Source: Ashinkailepas kermadecensis (Eukaryota > Arthropoda > Thecostraca > Neolepadidae). From it: a stretch of DNA of 64,000 nucleotides. The notes under the pieces were generated by a model. That model was not told the DNA's origin and made no database searches. It saw nothing but the letters and a program-made list of their open reading frames with translations. Below are positions 47,885 through 59,869 of this stretch, piece after piece (position 1 is the first letter of the stretch; each line of letters opens with the position of its first letter). The position numbers were made by a program, and so were the translations under genes. The stretch spans positions 172,001 through 236,000 of the forward strand of contig JAOTOM010004955.1 in the NCBI GenBank assembly GCA_034440615.1, written 5' to 3'.

Positions 47885-48865
47885 AGGAACGGCTGGAAAC
47901 ATAAGTTGACTCCAGGGCAGGAACAGCCCCGGATGACAAACACCACGGACTATGTCTGCCGCAAGAACGAGATGGCGTTATTGACAGCGGGAAAAGTTAG
48001 TTATTTCGTTTGAGAGGAGGAGCGGCAGGGGCGGCCAACGGTCGACAGGCCGGCGTCGGGCGCGTACACCATCGTAAACAGACGGCGCTGTGTTGTTACT
48101 CTGTCGCACACACACGCTCGCCATCTGCTCCTGCGCCGCACTCAGAGACGCCTCTCGGGCCATTTATCGTCGGAGCAGCATAACAAACGGGACCCGACGG
48201 GAGCCGAGCCGACTTGCAACGCGCGCGCGACTTGTCAAGCTGAACGGAGCGCTCTGAAAGGGTTCGTGTGTCTGACGTGCAGATCACGCCAGGTGGCTGG
48301 GGTGCGAAGAAAGGCGCTGTTGGCAGCGCTACTCTGCGGACATGGCCGAGGCAGGCGGGCGTCAGCACTACACTCGGCGACGGCTCAAGGGGCGCTTTTG
48401 TTTGAAGCCTGTCTTGCGCACGGACAAACCTAAACCGGTTTCCACAACACCTAATGCTCATATCGCATCCTGCGCTTGCATGCACGGACCTGATCGTTGC
48501 AAAATTCACGGAACATGCCGACTGGTCGTTGGGGTGCTTCCGTATAAGCCGCGCGATTCAGATAAGAATTTCGCCGTTATTTTACAATGGTGCCTATCCA
48601 GTAGACCGGCTCAAACTGCACGCCATGCACCAGAAGAGCCTGGAGTAATGGTAAGTGCTACCGCCTTCTGGAGCCTGCTGGCAGCGCTGACGACTCACGC
48701 TGGCTGGTCATAACTGAGCCGCAACCACCAACTCGATGACTTCAATTTGAAATTGATAGCCATGACCTTTCAAGGAATACTCAACATGGATTTCGATCTG
48801 GGAGATCTTGCTTAAGTAACCTTCTGGAATTCATGGAGTATGTAGCTATAGAAGTTGCAATGGAA
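47885..48865. other. No gene seen; partly GC-rich
   Basis: Frames up to 137 codons on both strands (48096-48713) are overlapping and carry no recognised motif. Confidence 0.35.
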
Positions 48866-48867
48866 GC

Positions 48868-49580
48868 AGAATGGATGAAGTGTACTTTAGTAAAGCTTGT
48901 CATGCAATTCCATATAAGCTTCTTGTTCATCAGCTGGAGCAGCACGACACTGATGGAAAAGGTTTAGGTTTGACTGAAGCATGACTAATGGAAAGAAAGC
49001 AAAGAATGGTATTGAATGGACGTAAATTTGAATGGAAGGATGTTCTGAGTAAGATGCCCCAGGGATCCGTTCCACGTCCATTTCTTTTTATCATTCTTGT
49101 GTACAAAACATAGGTATGGTTGAGGAATATGGTGCTTAAATTTGCTGACAGCATCAAACTGACAGAAATGGCTAATAATAGTGATGAATTAACTAATATT
49201 CAACTGTACTTATAGGACTTAAACGTGGGCTATTTTTTAAAACTAACTTTCGCAACTCATCCGGTCGAACATTAACAAGGATTGCTAAGTAGGCATGTTA
49301 ACACCGAGTCAATGCATGTCGGTGCCCTCCGAGTGATGTGTGTCTGCCGACAATGGTCCAGTAGACGAGTGAATTCCAACCTAATGTCGGTACCCTCCGA
49401 GTGATGTGTGTCTGCCGACAATGGTCCAGTAGACGAGTGAATTCCAATTCGCTACTCGGACTTAGCTTCTGCCCGGAGGCGGGTCAGGTCAGTTGACCAC
49501 TCGGCCACACACACACCACAATTAGCAGATGCCTTTCAACTGTGATAAGTGTGAGGTTACGCACCTGGGCCTTGAGGCAC
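48868..49580 (+). pseudogene. CR1-like LINE reverse transcriptase palm, inactivated
   Basis: In one plus frame: AIPYKLLVHQLEQHDTDGKG, MERKQRMVLNGRKFEWKDVL, MPQGSVPRPFLFIILV and LKFADSIKLTEMANNSDEL. After an insertion comes QMPFNCDKCEVTHLG (49535). This is the reverse transcriptase palm of CR1-type LINEs. The invariant FADD has become FADS, and there are three in-frame stops (after TEA, VYKT and QLYL), so it cannot be active. A 68-bp tandem duplication (49316-49449) sits inside. Both ends of the element are lost. Confidence 0.82.
49316..49449. repeat. 68-bp tandem duplication
   Basis: ATGTCGGTGCCCTCCGAGTG at 49316 recurs at 49384, and both copies run through CAATGGTCCAGTAGACGAGT. Near identical. 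Confidence 0.95.
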
Positions 49581-49841
49581 GGGAGGCGCCCAGCAGGTAA
49601 AAATAGGTAAACAACATAGAAGGAGTAGTTCCGCTTCAATAATATGTAGGCTTTAATAAGCTTTACCTCTCAACCAATGGGTCTATTTATTGAGAGCAAA
49701 CTAGATTATGTAGAAAATCCAATTTGATGCCTCGCATTAAGCTAACGTTGTGTGTGGAAGGATCCACTCACTTCTCGAGAGAACCCCAGGTAAAGCTCGT
49801 GAGGTGATATATCATCCTTCGTACCACATAATCTTGGAAAC

Positions 49842-49972
49842 GGACCTGAACTGGCAGTGTCACGCCACTACCTCGAGACAAGTACCCGGCGACGGCCCCC
49901 AAAAAACTGACCTGAACTGGCAGTGCCACACCACTACCTCGAGACAAGTACCCGGCGACGGGCCCCAAAATC
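49842..49972. repeat. 67-bp tandem duplication
   Basis: GACCTGAACTGGCAGTG at 49842 and 49909, each followed by CTACCTCGAGACAAGTACCC and GGCGACGG. Similar CTCGAGACAAATGCCCGGC is found at about 12459. Confidence 0.93.
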
Positions 49973-50258
49973 GATCACTCCAATTTCGTCCAACAAAACT
50001 GTCTAAATGTGCCTGATTATATCGGCAGCTTCCTGCATCCACCACCTCTACCCATCGTCCCCTACCTTAGCACAATGTCCTGATGACACCTCTGAACCTT
50101 TACCACGCTTAAAAAATATCTCACGACATCCCTGAATCAGCACCTCAACCACATGTAAAGACATAAAGACATAAAGACATAAAAGATCAGTGCAACTATG
50201 AGCCACAAGGGCCCTTCTTGGTTGCACTCTGTACACTGAACCAGTTGTCCATCAAATG

Positions 50259-50510
50259 TGTTGATCAACTCTCCCTGGAATACAGAAAAACAAGCCCCCT
50301 ATTCTTATAATGATTGTCTATGCTGTTCTTAAAGATGTTCAATGTGTTGCTACTGACAATGGTTTCTGGCAGCTGGTTCCAGTGTTCTACTACCCTGTTG
50401 GTGAAGAAGGACTGTCTTAACCTTGTCCTGCTGTGATTAACTTTAATTTTGAATTGATGACCTCTAATTGCATCATTTCTGTTAAATTCAAACCGTAAAG
50501 ACTCCATGAT
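50259..50510 (-). pseudogene. C-terminal end of a CR1-like LINE reverse transcriptase
   Basis: The minus frame ends FEFNRNDAIRGHQFKIKVNH, RTRLRQSFFTNRVVEHWNQL, PETIVSSNTLNIFKNSID and a stop at 50265. The RGH..K...H...LR..FF..RV...WN.LP......S...FKN pattern is the conserved tail of CR1-type LINE proteins. Only this end remains. Its orientation is opposite to the palm fragment at 48868-49580, so the two come from different insertions or a later inversion. Confidence 0.82.
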
Positions 50511-50514
50511 GGCA

Positions 50515-52080
50515 CCTATCAGTCAGCACCTCATCCTTCCAGACACCAAATATTTGAAACGGAATCGGCACCTCCATCAGACGGTCGAGACAGATCCCTC
50601 ATGTTGCCAAGCCTCCTTACTGGCATCAATATCAACTGCCCACCCTCCGCCCCGAGAAATTCCCGGCGTCACCACGGACTCGGCATATCCACCCTTTGCT
50701 CCGGTGCACATCGTTGGCGCTAGTTGCGGTCAGTTGGCTTGCAGCTGGCGGGCATTACTGACATCGGGAAGTCTGAATTAGTTTTGTGATGAAGACTTCT
50801 TTAAGAAATGGAATAATCGTGTCAGGAATTCCATCAACGAATACCAAAGTTTTCCCCACTCACCGCAATGGCGGGCTATGGCTTATGGTGGGCTGTAGAA
50901 AGTTGAGTCTGAAATAATTAGAGCACATCCCAACCTTCCGGTCTCCCCATTTACTGAACTTATATTTCCTCGAGCTGGCAGCGAGATCGGCCAGTAACCT
51001 AATATCCTCATTTTTACATCAGTGATCTCGACATCTTCTCCTTCCCCATCTACACACACACACAATCGTCCTCAAAGAGCGTCATATCTCGCTGAGGCCG
51101 TGCGCCCCACCCGCACAGTCCAACCAACTGGCTGTGGTTGTTTGCTTTTTTACTGTGTACTAATTCAGGCACACATCTTGGTTTGATTGGCACCAAATCA
51201 TGTACGTTTCTATTGTCTCTTGGCCATATTATGCTTAGTTATTCACCTACCTTGGTCTAAAAACGAGATTCGCAAAATCAGAAATATTTAAATTTTCTAG
51301 TGGATGTATTGGAAACATATCTCAATCAGAAAGAAAAGTAGGTGCCTTTCCACATGTTTTTCTTTGCTCTAATTGCATTCGCTTTATATACCAGCATGCA
51401 ACAATTTCTGCTTGTGGTTGTATTCATTTTTAGGGAAGAATAATGGGTCGGGCTGAAAGTGGATGAATTTGTTCGCTGTGTTTATATAATTCAGACATAT
51501 TTGAACTCATTTTCACTGCACATATGCCTGATAAGCATCACACTGCTTCGATGAATGGGTAAACAATGAATGTCGACGAATGTCCAGTCAAGGAATTTCT
51601 ACAATGAAATTCGTTGAACCTTCCTTCCCGACCCTTGAAGCCGGACCTGTTTGAATGCATTTATATATGGGATGTAATAAACTAGATGTCATTGAGGAGG
51701 AAGAATATGTTGGCGTGTTAGTTTAGCGTGACGTTGAGGCAGACCACCAAGATGATGCAGCTAGGAACAGGGAAGTTAGGACGCTACGAATTATTAATAG
51801 GACCGCTAAGTATAAAAGCAAGTAAGTTATGAAAAATTGTACGTTGCCTGTGTGCCAATTGTCATATTGTGTATGTACAGGCATATTGTGTATGTATGTA
51901 TTGACAATGGTATCACAATGTGGCAGATAGCTTATTTAGAACTCAGGAATTAGCACTGAGGACGGTACCACAGTCTCCTATTTTTCTCCTCTTATGGAAT
52001 CGTCCCTTCATAAGCTTAACCCAGACCGATCCCTGTCGCTTCAAGCACTTGATGACTTCATTACATTGCTAGATCATCAC
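50515..52080. other. No gene seen
   Basis: AT-rich unique-looking sequence with a short (CA)n tract near 51051. No frame above 91 codons. Confidence 0.4.
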
Positions 52081-52084
52081 CCCA

Positions 52085-52795
52085 CTCACGACCAGACTAC
52101 GAGCCACTCAAGGCCAGGTCACGAGCCACTCACTACCAGATCACCAGTCACTCACGGCCAGATCGCCAGCCACTCACGGCCAGACTACGAGCCACTCAAG
52201 GCCAGATCACGAGCCACTCACTACCAGATCTCCAGTCACTCACGGCCAGATAACCAGTCACTCAAGGCCAGATCACGAGCCACTCACTACCAGATCACCA
52301 GTCACTCACGGCCAGATCACGAGCCACTCACCGCCAGATCACGAGCCACTCACTACCAGATCACCAGTCACTCACGGGCAGATAACCAGTCACTCAAGGC
52401 CAGATCACCAGCCACTCACTACCAGATCACCAGTCACTCACGGCCAGGTCACCAGCCACTCACGGCCAGATCACGAGCCACTCACTACCAGATCACCAGC
52501 ACTCACGGCCAGATAACCAGTCACTCAAGGCCAGATCACCAGCCACTCACGGCCAGATCACCAGCCACTCACGACCAGATCACCAGCCACTCATGGTCAG
52601 ATCACGAGCCAATCATGGTCAGATCACGAGCCACTCACAGCCAGATCACCAGCCACTCACGGTCAGATCACGAGCCACTCACGGCCAGATAACCAGTCAC
52701 TCAAGGCCAGATCACGAGCCACTCACTACCAAATCACCAGCCACTCACGGCCAGATCACCAGTCACTCACGGCCAGACCACGAGCCACTCACGGA
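52085..52795. repeat. 22-bp minisatellite, about 32 copies
   Basis: Unit AGATCACGAGCCACTCACGG CC, with CACCAGTCACTCA, ACTACC and AAGG variants arranged in larger repeating groups. Several in-phase units give a 232-codon plus frame; not a gene. Confidence 0.95.
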
Positions 52796-52799
52796 CCGC

Positions 52800-53250
52800 G
52801 TGTGGATGTCCCATCGAACCCAGCCCTGCTCAAAGCATTGTCTATGCAGATTATCAACATGATTATTACGTAAGTTGGCCGGACAGTTGACTGATTGTGA
52901 AGTAAATGTTGCATGTCGGGACAACGTGCTGCTCCAGAGCGACACCTGCACAGAGACAGCTGCCCAAATAAATTGAATAATGGTTTTGGAAATGTCCGTC
53001 ACTCATGTTATAATTACATTTCCCACGCATGGCCAGTGCAGAGTTCCAGTGGGACTGATTGAAAGTCAAAGATCAGAGGCCAGAGGGCACAAGTCAGCAG
53101 TCGGAGGTCAGGGCTTGACCCAGTAACGGGGAAGTTGTGAAAAGTGGCACTGAGTTATGTGTGGAGACGGAACAACACTTCGGTCTGTAAGACTTGAGTC
53201 CGAGTGTTTACTGATACTGCATGCCGTGAAGGGCTAAATCGGTTCACACA
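52800..53250. other. No gene seen
   Basis: Unique-looking sequence between a minisatellite and a (CA)n tract. Confidence 0.4.
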
Positions 53251-53366
53251 CATACACACACATACACACACACACACACACACGGACACGGACACGCACG
53301 CGCACACACATACAAACACACACAGACACAGAAACAGACACATAGCACACGCCCCCCCCCCCCCCA
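53248..53366. repeat. (CA)n microsatellite followed by a C14 run
   Basis: CA, CGGACA and CACGCG units, then CCCCCCCCCCCCCC near 53352-53365. The poly-C run is error-prone in assembly. Confidence 0.94.
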
Positions 53367-53750
53367 TGCACACACTCGTGTGGTCGTAAGCATAGCGGGT
53401 CGATTAACACAGTCTAAGCACCAGTCTAGATTGGAAGCAGCCCGAACGGCATCACCAGCATTGTGTAATGGATGATCTTCCGCCACGGCTCCCTCCCTAG
53501 GCCACCCTGTAGCCACACATCTTCCACCTCGACGTCGTCGGCAGGACAACGACCCAGGGATGGGCGTTGTCGGTCTGGCATATCTGTTCAGCACGTGTTA
53601 ACGGTCTCAACTTGCAAGCCCTTAACTTGGTGTTGGAAGGTGTTCCTGCACCCGGGCATCTTTGAATGCATGCTTAAGTGGACAAATTTCTGAGGGCAGG
53701 TAAGCCTATGCGGTCAGAGGGGGACGTACATACACATTGTCATCTCCTAG

Positions 53751-53940
53751 ATGGCGCCTCTGTCGACGTACGCTCCAGTGAGCGCGCTTGTGAGGAGCTG
53801 GGGGAGGGGAGGCAGGAGGGTACGCTGCTGTGTAGTGTCATGGCGCCTCTGTCGACGTACGCTCCAGTGAGCGCGCTTGTGAGGAGCTGGGGGAGGGGAG
53901 GGAGGGGAGGCAGGAGGGTACGCTGCTGTGTAGTGTCATG
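53751..53940. repeat. 88-bp tandem duplication
   Basis: ATGGCGCCTCTGTCGACGTA at 53751 and 53839. The second copy has an added GGAGGGGAGG unit. Confidence 0.95.
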
Positions 53941-54212
53941 CGCCCTTCCCTTGCCGCAGCTCGATGCCGTACAGGGCCATTGCCGTCAGACTCGCCAACA
54001 CCAGGTACAGCTGGGCGGTGTCGGCGGCCGGCAGTCCGTAGTTATCCCGCCACTAATGCATCTGCACAGGATTAATTACCCGGTCATTAGCCGACCGCGA
54101 TCAACGAGGAGGCTGTCCATCTGCAGGTCTTGGCGACCCGGAGAGGCCCCGAGCACATCCGACCGGCACCAGCGATGCCAATGTTGTTCAACCAGCTAAT
54201 CCTATATACCTA

Positions 54213-54330
54213 TATATATATATATCTTATCTATATATCCATCTATTTGTCTATCAACCTATATATCAATAAATCCGTCCATCCATCTGTCTATTCATTT
54301 ATATATGTGTGCATGCATGTGTATTTATGT
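54213..54330. repeat. TATA/TATC-rich simple sequence
   Basis: Imperfect CTATATATC, CCATC and TGCATG tracts. Confidence 0.8.
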
Positions 54331-54383
54331 ATACAAGTGATGGATTGGAGGCGTTAAGCACCGAACGATTAAGTGAATGGGAT

Positions 54384-54442
54384 CGAGGTAGAGGCGAGGT
54401 GGAGGCGAGGCGGGGTAGAGGCGAGGCGGGGAAGTCCGTGAC
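54384..54442. repeat. GAGGCGAGGCGGGGTA repeats
   Basis: About four units of GGTAGAGGCGAGGCGGG-type sequence of 10 to 18 bp. Confidence 0.85.
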
Positions 54443-54670
54443 TCAGTCGTTGCTGCGACACATCAATGGTGGGCGCCGCTCTCATGTCTGCACGCGGCAG
54501 TTGAGCCGCTCAGACGGTAGCTGGCCGTCAGTTCCCAGCTCCCGCAACCGGTCTCAGGCGTCTCCTCTCTGCGGCTGACGGAGCAGAGCGGCGCCGCTAC
54601 CGCACGGTGGGGGGGGGGCGCTCTGGCGCCGGACAGGCGCATCACATCTCAGTCAGCTGACGACGGCCTC

Positions 54671-54840
54671 TTGGTTGGTTATTGGTTGTTGGTTTTTACG
54701 ACACATCGACCGTTGAGTCATATAACGTCGCCAATCTCTCAGGCCGATTGGCCGTGGACGAAGAGTAGCGACAGGTGAGACTCGAACCCACAATCTTTCG
54801 ATTGTGAGACGAGCAACTTACCCCTAGACTACTCGGCCCC
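54671..54840 (-). mobile_element. SINE with tRNA-Val-like head, complete, 13-bp target duplication
   Basis: On minus it begins GGGGCCGAGTAGTCTAGGGG. Box A is at 54831-54817 (TAGTCTAGGGGTAAG) and box B at 54788-54779 (GGTTCGAGTC), the internal polymerase III promoter. CTCGTCTCACAATCGAAAG resembles the anticodon arm of tRNA-Val(CAC) with broken pairs. The body follows (CCAATCGGCCTGAGAGATTG, GCGACGTTATATGACTCAAC, GTCGTAAAAACC), then an ACCAACAACCAATAACCAA tail. A perfect duplication TGACGACGGCCTC lies at 54658-54670 and 54841-54853, which fixes the ends and a length of 170 bp. Confidence 0.92.
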
Positions 54841-54844
54841 TGAC

Positions 54845-55080
54845 GACGGCCTCATGTCCCGCCACTTACCGGAGTCCCACCGCCGGGCCAGTCGGGCCGG
54901 TGCCGGCAGCCTGGGACTCGTGTCCCGCCACTGACTAGTCCCACCACCGGGTCGGTGTCGGTAGCTGTCAGCAGCGTGTGACTCGTGCCGCCCCCCCCCC
55001 CACACACACACACACTGACTAGTCCCACCACCGGGCCGGTGTCGACAGCTCTGTCAGCAGCGCGGCACTCGCATGCCTCA
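54845..55080. repeat. Diverged repeat of about 80 bp, 3 copies
   Basis: GTCCCGCCACT..CCCACC, CCGGGYCGGTGTCGRYAGCT and GTCAGCAGCG recur. A C10(AC)n tract interrupts the second copy. Confidence 0.75.
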
Positions 55081-55439
55081 CCGGTCGTGACGGCTTGACT
55101 CGGGCGTGCCGCGCGTCCACCAGCTCTCGAGACAACAGTGGGCGCCGTCCGGTGGCCAGTTGGCTGCGGTATCTCCACGGCGAAGGAGCCATCAGTCTGG
55201 TCTGCCATCGGACACGGTGCCAATCTGGACTACTGTCAGAGGTGGTGCAAGTCTAGTCTATCAGTGGAAACAGTACCAATGAGCTCTACGCCAACAGGGA
55301 CCGCTATCCGCTTGGCGTATAATGTGGCGACTGATGTGCTAGATCGGCAGGTTCTGGCGAATTGACCAGAGTGTTTTGATGCTCGGAGAAGGAAGTGCTG
55401 CCTTAGCTCAGAGTCTCCATATGGGGCTCAGAAAACATC

Positions 55440-56050
55440 TGAAACTCCGCCTCATAACCGGACACACTTGAACCACCTTAGGCTCCAGCATACCTGCTCC
55501 AACATCTACTTCGAAACCTGAACATGCCAAAACATTCACCTTGACGTGAACACACCTGGACCTTCACGCTTTCCCTAAGCACAACCGAACCTCCACGCTG
55601 CACCTAAACACAACCGAACCACCACGCCATACCTAAACACAACCGAATCACCACCACCCTCAATGAAAACACTGCCACCTTACACATGCACCCGGCTGAT
55701 CACTCACTTCAGATCCACACATGCCCGAACTTCTACTTTAGACCTGAACAAGATCGGACCGCCACCTTTGACATGGATATAATCGAACCGCCACCTCAGA
55801 CATGAATACAATCGGACCGCCACCTTAGACATAAATACAATCGCACCGCTACCTTCAGCATGAATGCAATCGGGCCGTCACCTTAACGCCGAGCAGAACA
55901 GGGGATCCATCTTAAATCTGAGCACACCAGCGCCTCTGCAATTCATCCGAATACACCAGAGCACCTGCATCGCACACATACGAACAGTCACCTGAGACCA
56001 GCGCACACCTACACCGCCAGGCTGGACCGGAACACACCCAAACGTCCATC
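55440..56050. repeat. Degenerate minisatellite, period about 29-30 bp
   Basis: Units of the type AYACAATCGGACCGCCACCT followed by TAGACATGA. Best preserved at 55740-55880, eroding to both sides. Confidence 0.8.
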
Positions 56051-56099
56051 GAGCGGCTCCATGTTGCACGCCGCCGCGCGAGACATGCAATTAAGATTC

Positions 56100-57290
56100 C
56101 AGCGCGGCACTAATTACGGGTGATTTGTAAGGCGGCAGTGGTTGCGGCGGCGCATTATGGCCGGGCAGCTCCAGTTACGGCTGCCTGGCCGTGGCCAACT
56201 CCGCAGTTCCAGCACCAGCACAGCACCGCGGCCATTCCGAAAAATCCCGGCCGAGCACCGCTTTCAAAGACAAACGCACCCCAGCCACGAACGCTCGCAA
56301 GGATCCGGGAAGGCAACCGTGCCGCTCAACGACATGGGCGTAGATGGAACAGTGAAGTACATTCAACGTTCGTTGATGCTGACCTGCCCGGAAATGGCGC
56401 AGCCCGATCATTTACAACGTCAACTCCCATGAAAAGCACGGATTCAGAATGGTAACGAGACGTGTTTCAGTGGTAGATAGATTATCGGAAACAACTATGG
56501 ATGGATCACACAGAGCAAGGAAATTCTTCAGACGGGAGTAAAACAGAGCGCAGACTCTCAACAAGACAACGAACCGTGCGGAATAGCAACACATGATTGC
56601 ATTGCATACCACTCCAAGCGCCAGTCTATTGTCAAAGCCAGCTCCGTTTTGCCAGCGGTCTCGCCGATTGCACTTTCACCTTTTTGGACGCAGAGTTTCG
56701 CCACAAATGAGCAGTTGCTCCGCCGGCCGAATACTGCGCCACGACCGCTGAGTGCGGTCGTTTGTGCTCTCAATGGGCTCGTTTGGAAATGGCTGGTAAA
56801 TTGTGTCGCCAGGATGGGCTTGTTCGGCAGAGACGGGTCAGTGGCGGCCGCTTCTGCCGCTCGGAAACAGAACGGTTTCTCGAGGGTTGCGCTGAACTGG
56901 GCTGGCAGCTGCCGATAGTGGGATGCTGTAGGCTGCTGATGTAGGTTGGCAGCTGCTGATAGGCTGACAGGAGAGATGGGCTGCTGACTCTTGAACTTGA
57001 CACGTGCTTCAAATTGCCAACTAGCGACTGCACGATTAATGCTGTGCCATAGAATCGTGGCCGTGCTCTTTCCTGTCCTGTCCTGTCAACCAGCTGCCCT
57101 AACATCGATGTTCTTTTAGGTGCCCCAGACATACTGTCAGTTCCCTTGCCTGGTTGCTGACACCCAGAAACCTCCAAATATGCTCTGTACGACATGCTGA
57201 CTAACGCCTCCGTGTTCCAATCAAGTTTATCATATTCTGAGAGTCGTTTGAGTACCCATGAAACCCTTTAGCCTCGAGGATATTTCGAAA
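56100..57290. other. No gene seen; partly GC-rich
   Basis: Frames up to 141 codons (56120-56455; 56770-57195) have no recognised motif. GGCAGCTGCTGAT-like short repeats lie at 56900-56990. Confidence 0.35.
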
Positions 57291-57299
57291 TCTTCCCTG

Positions 57300-57740
57300 T
57301 CGGTCGGTAGCTGGTGGCCCGTGGCCGGTAGTTAGTGGCCGGTGGTTAGTGGTCTGTGGTCAGTGGTGAGTGGCCGATGACTGGTGGCCGGTGGCCGGTG
57401 GCCGGTGGCCGGTGGCCGGTGGCCGGTGGCCGGTGGCCGGTGGCTGGTGGCCGGTGGTCGGTGGGTAGTGGTGGCCGGTGGTTAGTGGTCTGTGACCGGT
57501 GGTTAGTGGTCTGTGGTCAGTGGTTCGTGGCCGGTGGCCGGTGGCCAGTGGCTGGTGGCCGGTGGTTTGTGGCCGGTGGCCGGTGGTCGGTGGCCGGTTA
57601 CCGGTGGTTAGTGGTCTGTGGTCGGTGGTTAGTGGTCGGTGGCCGGTGGTTAGTGGTCTGTAGTCAGTGGTTAGTGGCCGGTGGCCGGTGGTTAGTGGCC
57701 GGTGGCCGGTGGTCAGTGACCGGTGGCCGGTGGTGGCCGG
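57300..57740. repeat. Heptamer repeat (GGTGGCC)n
   Basis: GGTGGCC, GGTGGTT, AGTGGTC and TGTGGTC heptamers over about 440 bp. Purest at 57387-57450. Confidence 0.95.
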
Positions 57741-58079
57741 ATCTGCTCTGTTCGGAATGTTGATGAACTGCATATGAGTCGTGACGTCACCAGCGTGGCC
57801 CGCTGTTGTGAGGTAGTTGAGCAGAGGCTTAACAGCGGGTGAGCAAGTGACAGCCGGAGTATGGTCATGATGACGAGATCACCCACCGGTTTTGGTCAGC
57901 TACCGATGACGGATGGAGTCCCTACCCACATTCCACCGATCCCCTGGCCTACCAATTAGCAGCCGAGCTACGGACAGACCCGCCCACTACACAGACGCAA
58001 TAGCCTATAGATCAAGAGCAGCCCATTTGGAAGAGTTGCCCACAAACCGTGGAGCAACACAAACCCAGGGATCAGCCCA

Positions 58080-58260
58080 CGCACGGGGCAACGTGCCGTA
58101 TCCGAGGTAGTATACCACGCACTGGGAAACATCCCGCACCCTAAGTAGTATCCATCGCATTGGGTAACATCCCGTACCCGAGGTAGTGTCCCACGTACGG
58201 GGCAACATCCCGTACCCGAGGTAGTATCGCACGCACGGTACAACATCCCACACCCTGTGA
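58080..58260. repeat. 38-bp minisatellite, about 4.5 copies
   Basis: AACATCCCGTACCCGAGGTA followed by GTATCCCACGCACGGGGC, diverged at the left. Confidence 0.9.
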
Positions 58261-58339
58261 AATAGCCGACCCGCGGGGAATTGTTCACTCTTGGTATTTA
58301 AAGTAGAGGGACGCTCAACGGCGACGATTGTCTGGTGCA

Positions 58340-58442
58340 TCTGAAGATTCCAGGGGCCAGGGGGCTCCGGAGGATTCCAGGGGCCATGGAAGCACCGAAG
58401 GATTCCATGGGCCATGGGAGCTCCGGATGATTCCAGGAGCCA
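58340..58442. repeat. 37-bp repeat, about 3 copies
   Basis: GATTCCAGGGGCCATGGGAG followed by CTCCGGAG. Confidence 0.88.
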
Positions 58443-58444
58443 TG

Positions 58445-59087
58445 ACAGCTATCAATTTTCTATATCGTTCATGTCCGGGGTGACACACCAACTATCCGCC
58501 AAAATCGGGTCGATTTGGCAGTTGTTCAGCCTGTCCATAGTCAGTAAAGTAGGTCAGCCAAACTTGCCAGTAATGATACGATAACAGGCATTGTGAAACG
58601 ATGACAAGTTGAAATAAAGTTCACCACATGTATTCAGTCGCATGGCTTCCACGGTATATCATGCGACAGTCAGTCTCGTATGTAACCAGATCCTGTCACT
58701 GAAGCAAACAAGCTGGCAACAGTCCGTCGAACAATGTACAGTCTCTGACAGCATTGAGATCATACACTGGACACTCTATGCCGGCAGCTGGCCGCGTCAA
58801 ACACTTCCCACGGCGGCGATCAGTGTTCAGCCTTTCTTCGTACAGTCGCTGACGGCGGCCGGTCACGTCAGTCGCGGACGGCGTTCACCTGGTCGGTACA
58901 GTCGCGGACAGCGTTCACCGCCGGTGCGTACAGTCGCTGTCTGCGCTATGCACGGCCAGTCCGGCACCGTCGGAGACGGCGGAAAACCACTGTCTCGCTG
59001 GGAGCGATGTTGCACAACGGTGATACCAGCCAGCAACTTTGTAATGCTTGGACGTCTGATGAAGCCAACCATTGGGTTTAAGTGGTA
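58445..59087. other. No gene seen
   Basis: The 148-codon plus frame (58642-59088) is not recognisable. GGTCGGTACAGTCGCGGACRGCGTTCACC is partly duplicated at 58860-58935. Confidence 0.35.
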
Positions 59088-59095
59088 GTTCTGCA

Positions 59096-59441
59096 CACTG
59101 GCGGATCTAGGACTTTGCCAAGGTGGAGCAATTTTGAGAGGTACCATTTCCCCGATGGGGTGCCACTGATTAAGACAACCTAAACGGGCCTAAAGACACT
59201 CGAGTTTCCCTGGAGGGGTGACTTAGTGGGGTGCACTCGAGATTCCCAGGGGGGGAGGCTGAGAAAGAAGAAATAAAAGGGCGGTGTGCACTCGAGCGTC
59301 CCTAGGGCATCTTTTCTACATGGAGGGGCGCCTTCGGCTGAAAATTCAAGTGCGAGGGGTAGGTGTACACACTCCACAATACTGGACGGGCGCCGCGTCT
59401 CCATACACGCCCATCCAGGTAACCCCCTGGATCCGTCCCTG
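59096..59441. mobile_element. Short hAT-like nonautonomous element (346 bp)
   Basis: The left end CACTGGCGGATCTAGG and the right end, read inward, CAGGGACGGATCCAGG match at 12 of 16 positions. A perfect 8-bp duplication GTTCTGCA flanks it at 59088-59095 and 59442-59449. CA..GNCGG termini with an 8-bp duplication are typical of hAT. Inside, TGCACTCGAG(N)2TCCC occurs three times. No transposase is encoded, so it would depend on an element elsewhere. Confidence 0.8.
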
Positions 59442-59869
59442 GTTCTGCAATAGAGGACGTGGCCGATACCAGAGATGTGCAGATAACATCCGATCAAAGG
59501 CGACCGCACGGATAATGCGTGCACACTTTACTGAGCCGATCACCAAAGAACAGCGCACCAAATGTTAGCTCAGGGAGCAGAATCTTTGAATGGATGCTTC
59601 GTACGCAGCGGCGTAGACTTATGCTTACATTTTTGCAAGTTAGGAGATACATTCCCTTTCGGGTATACATTCATTCACCTCCCAAGCATCCCTGGCCGCG
59701 ACCGAAATCGTCGCTGATGGGATATCTACATCTGTGCCCCATATGCCAATAGTCACTTGCGAGTTGTTCCTCACAACCAGCAATGGTGGGGCTCCTACCC
59801 TGGGTCGACAGCCGAGCGACAATATCGACCGACAGATGACGGCGTCGCCTCTTCACGAAGCCATGGAAC

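Noticed and set aside
54779..54840. Functional tRNA-Val gene
   Set aside because: The anticodon stem and acceptor stem do not pair, and the segment is the head of a SINE bounded by target duplications.
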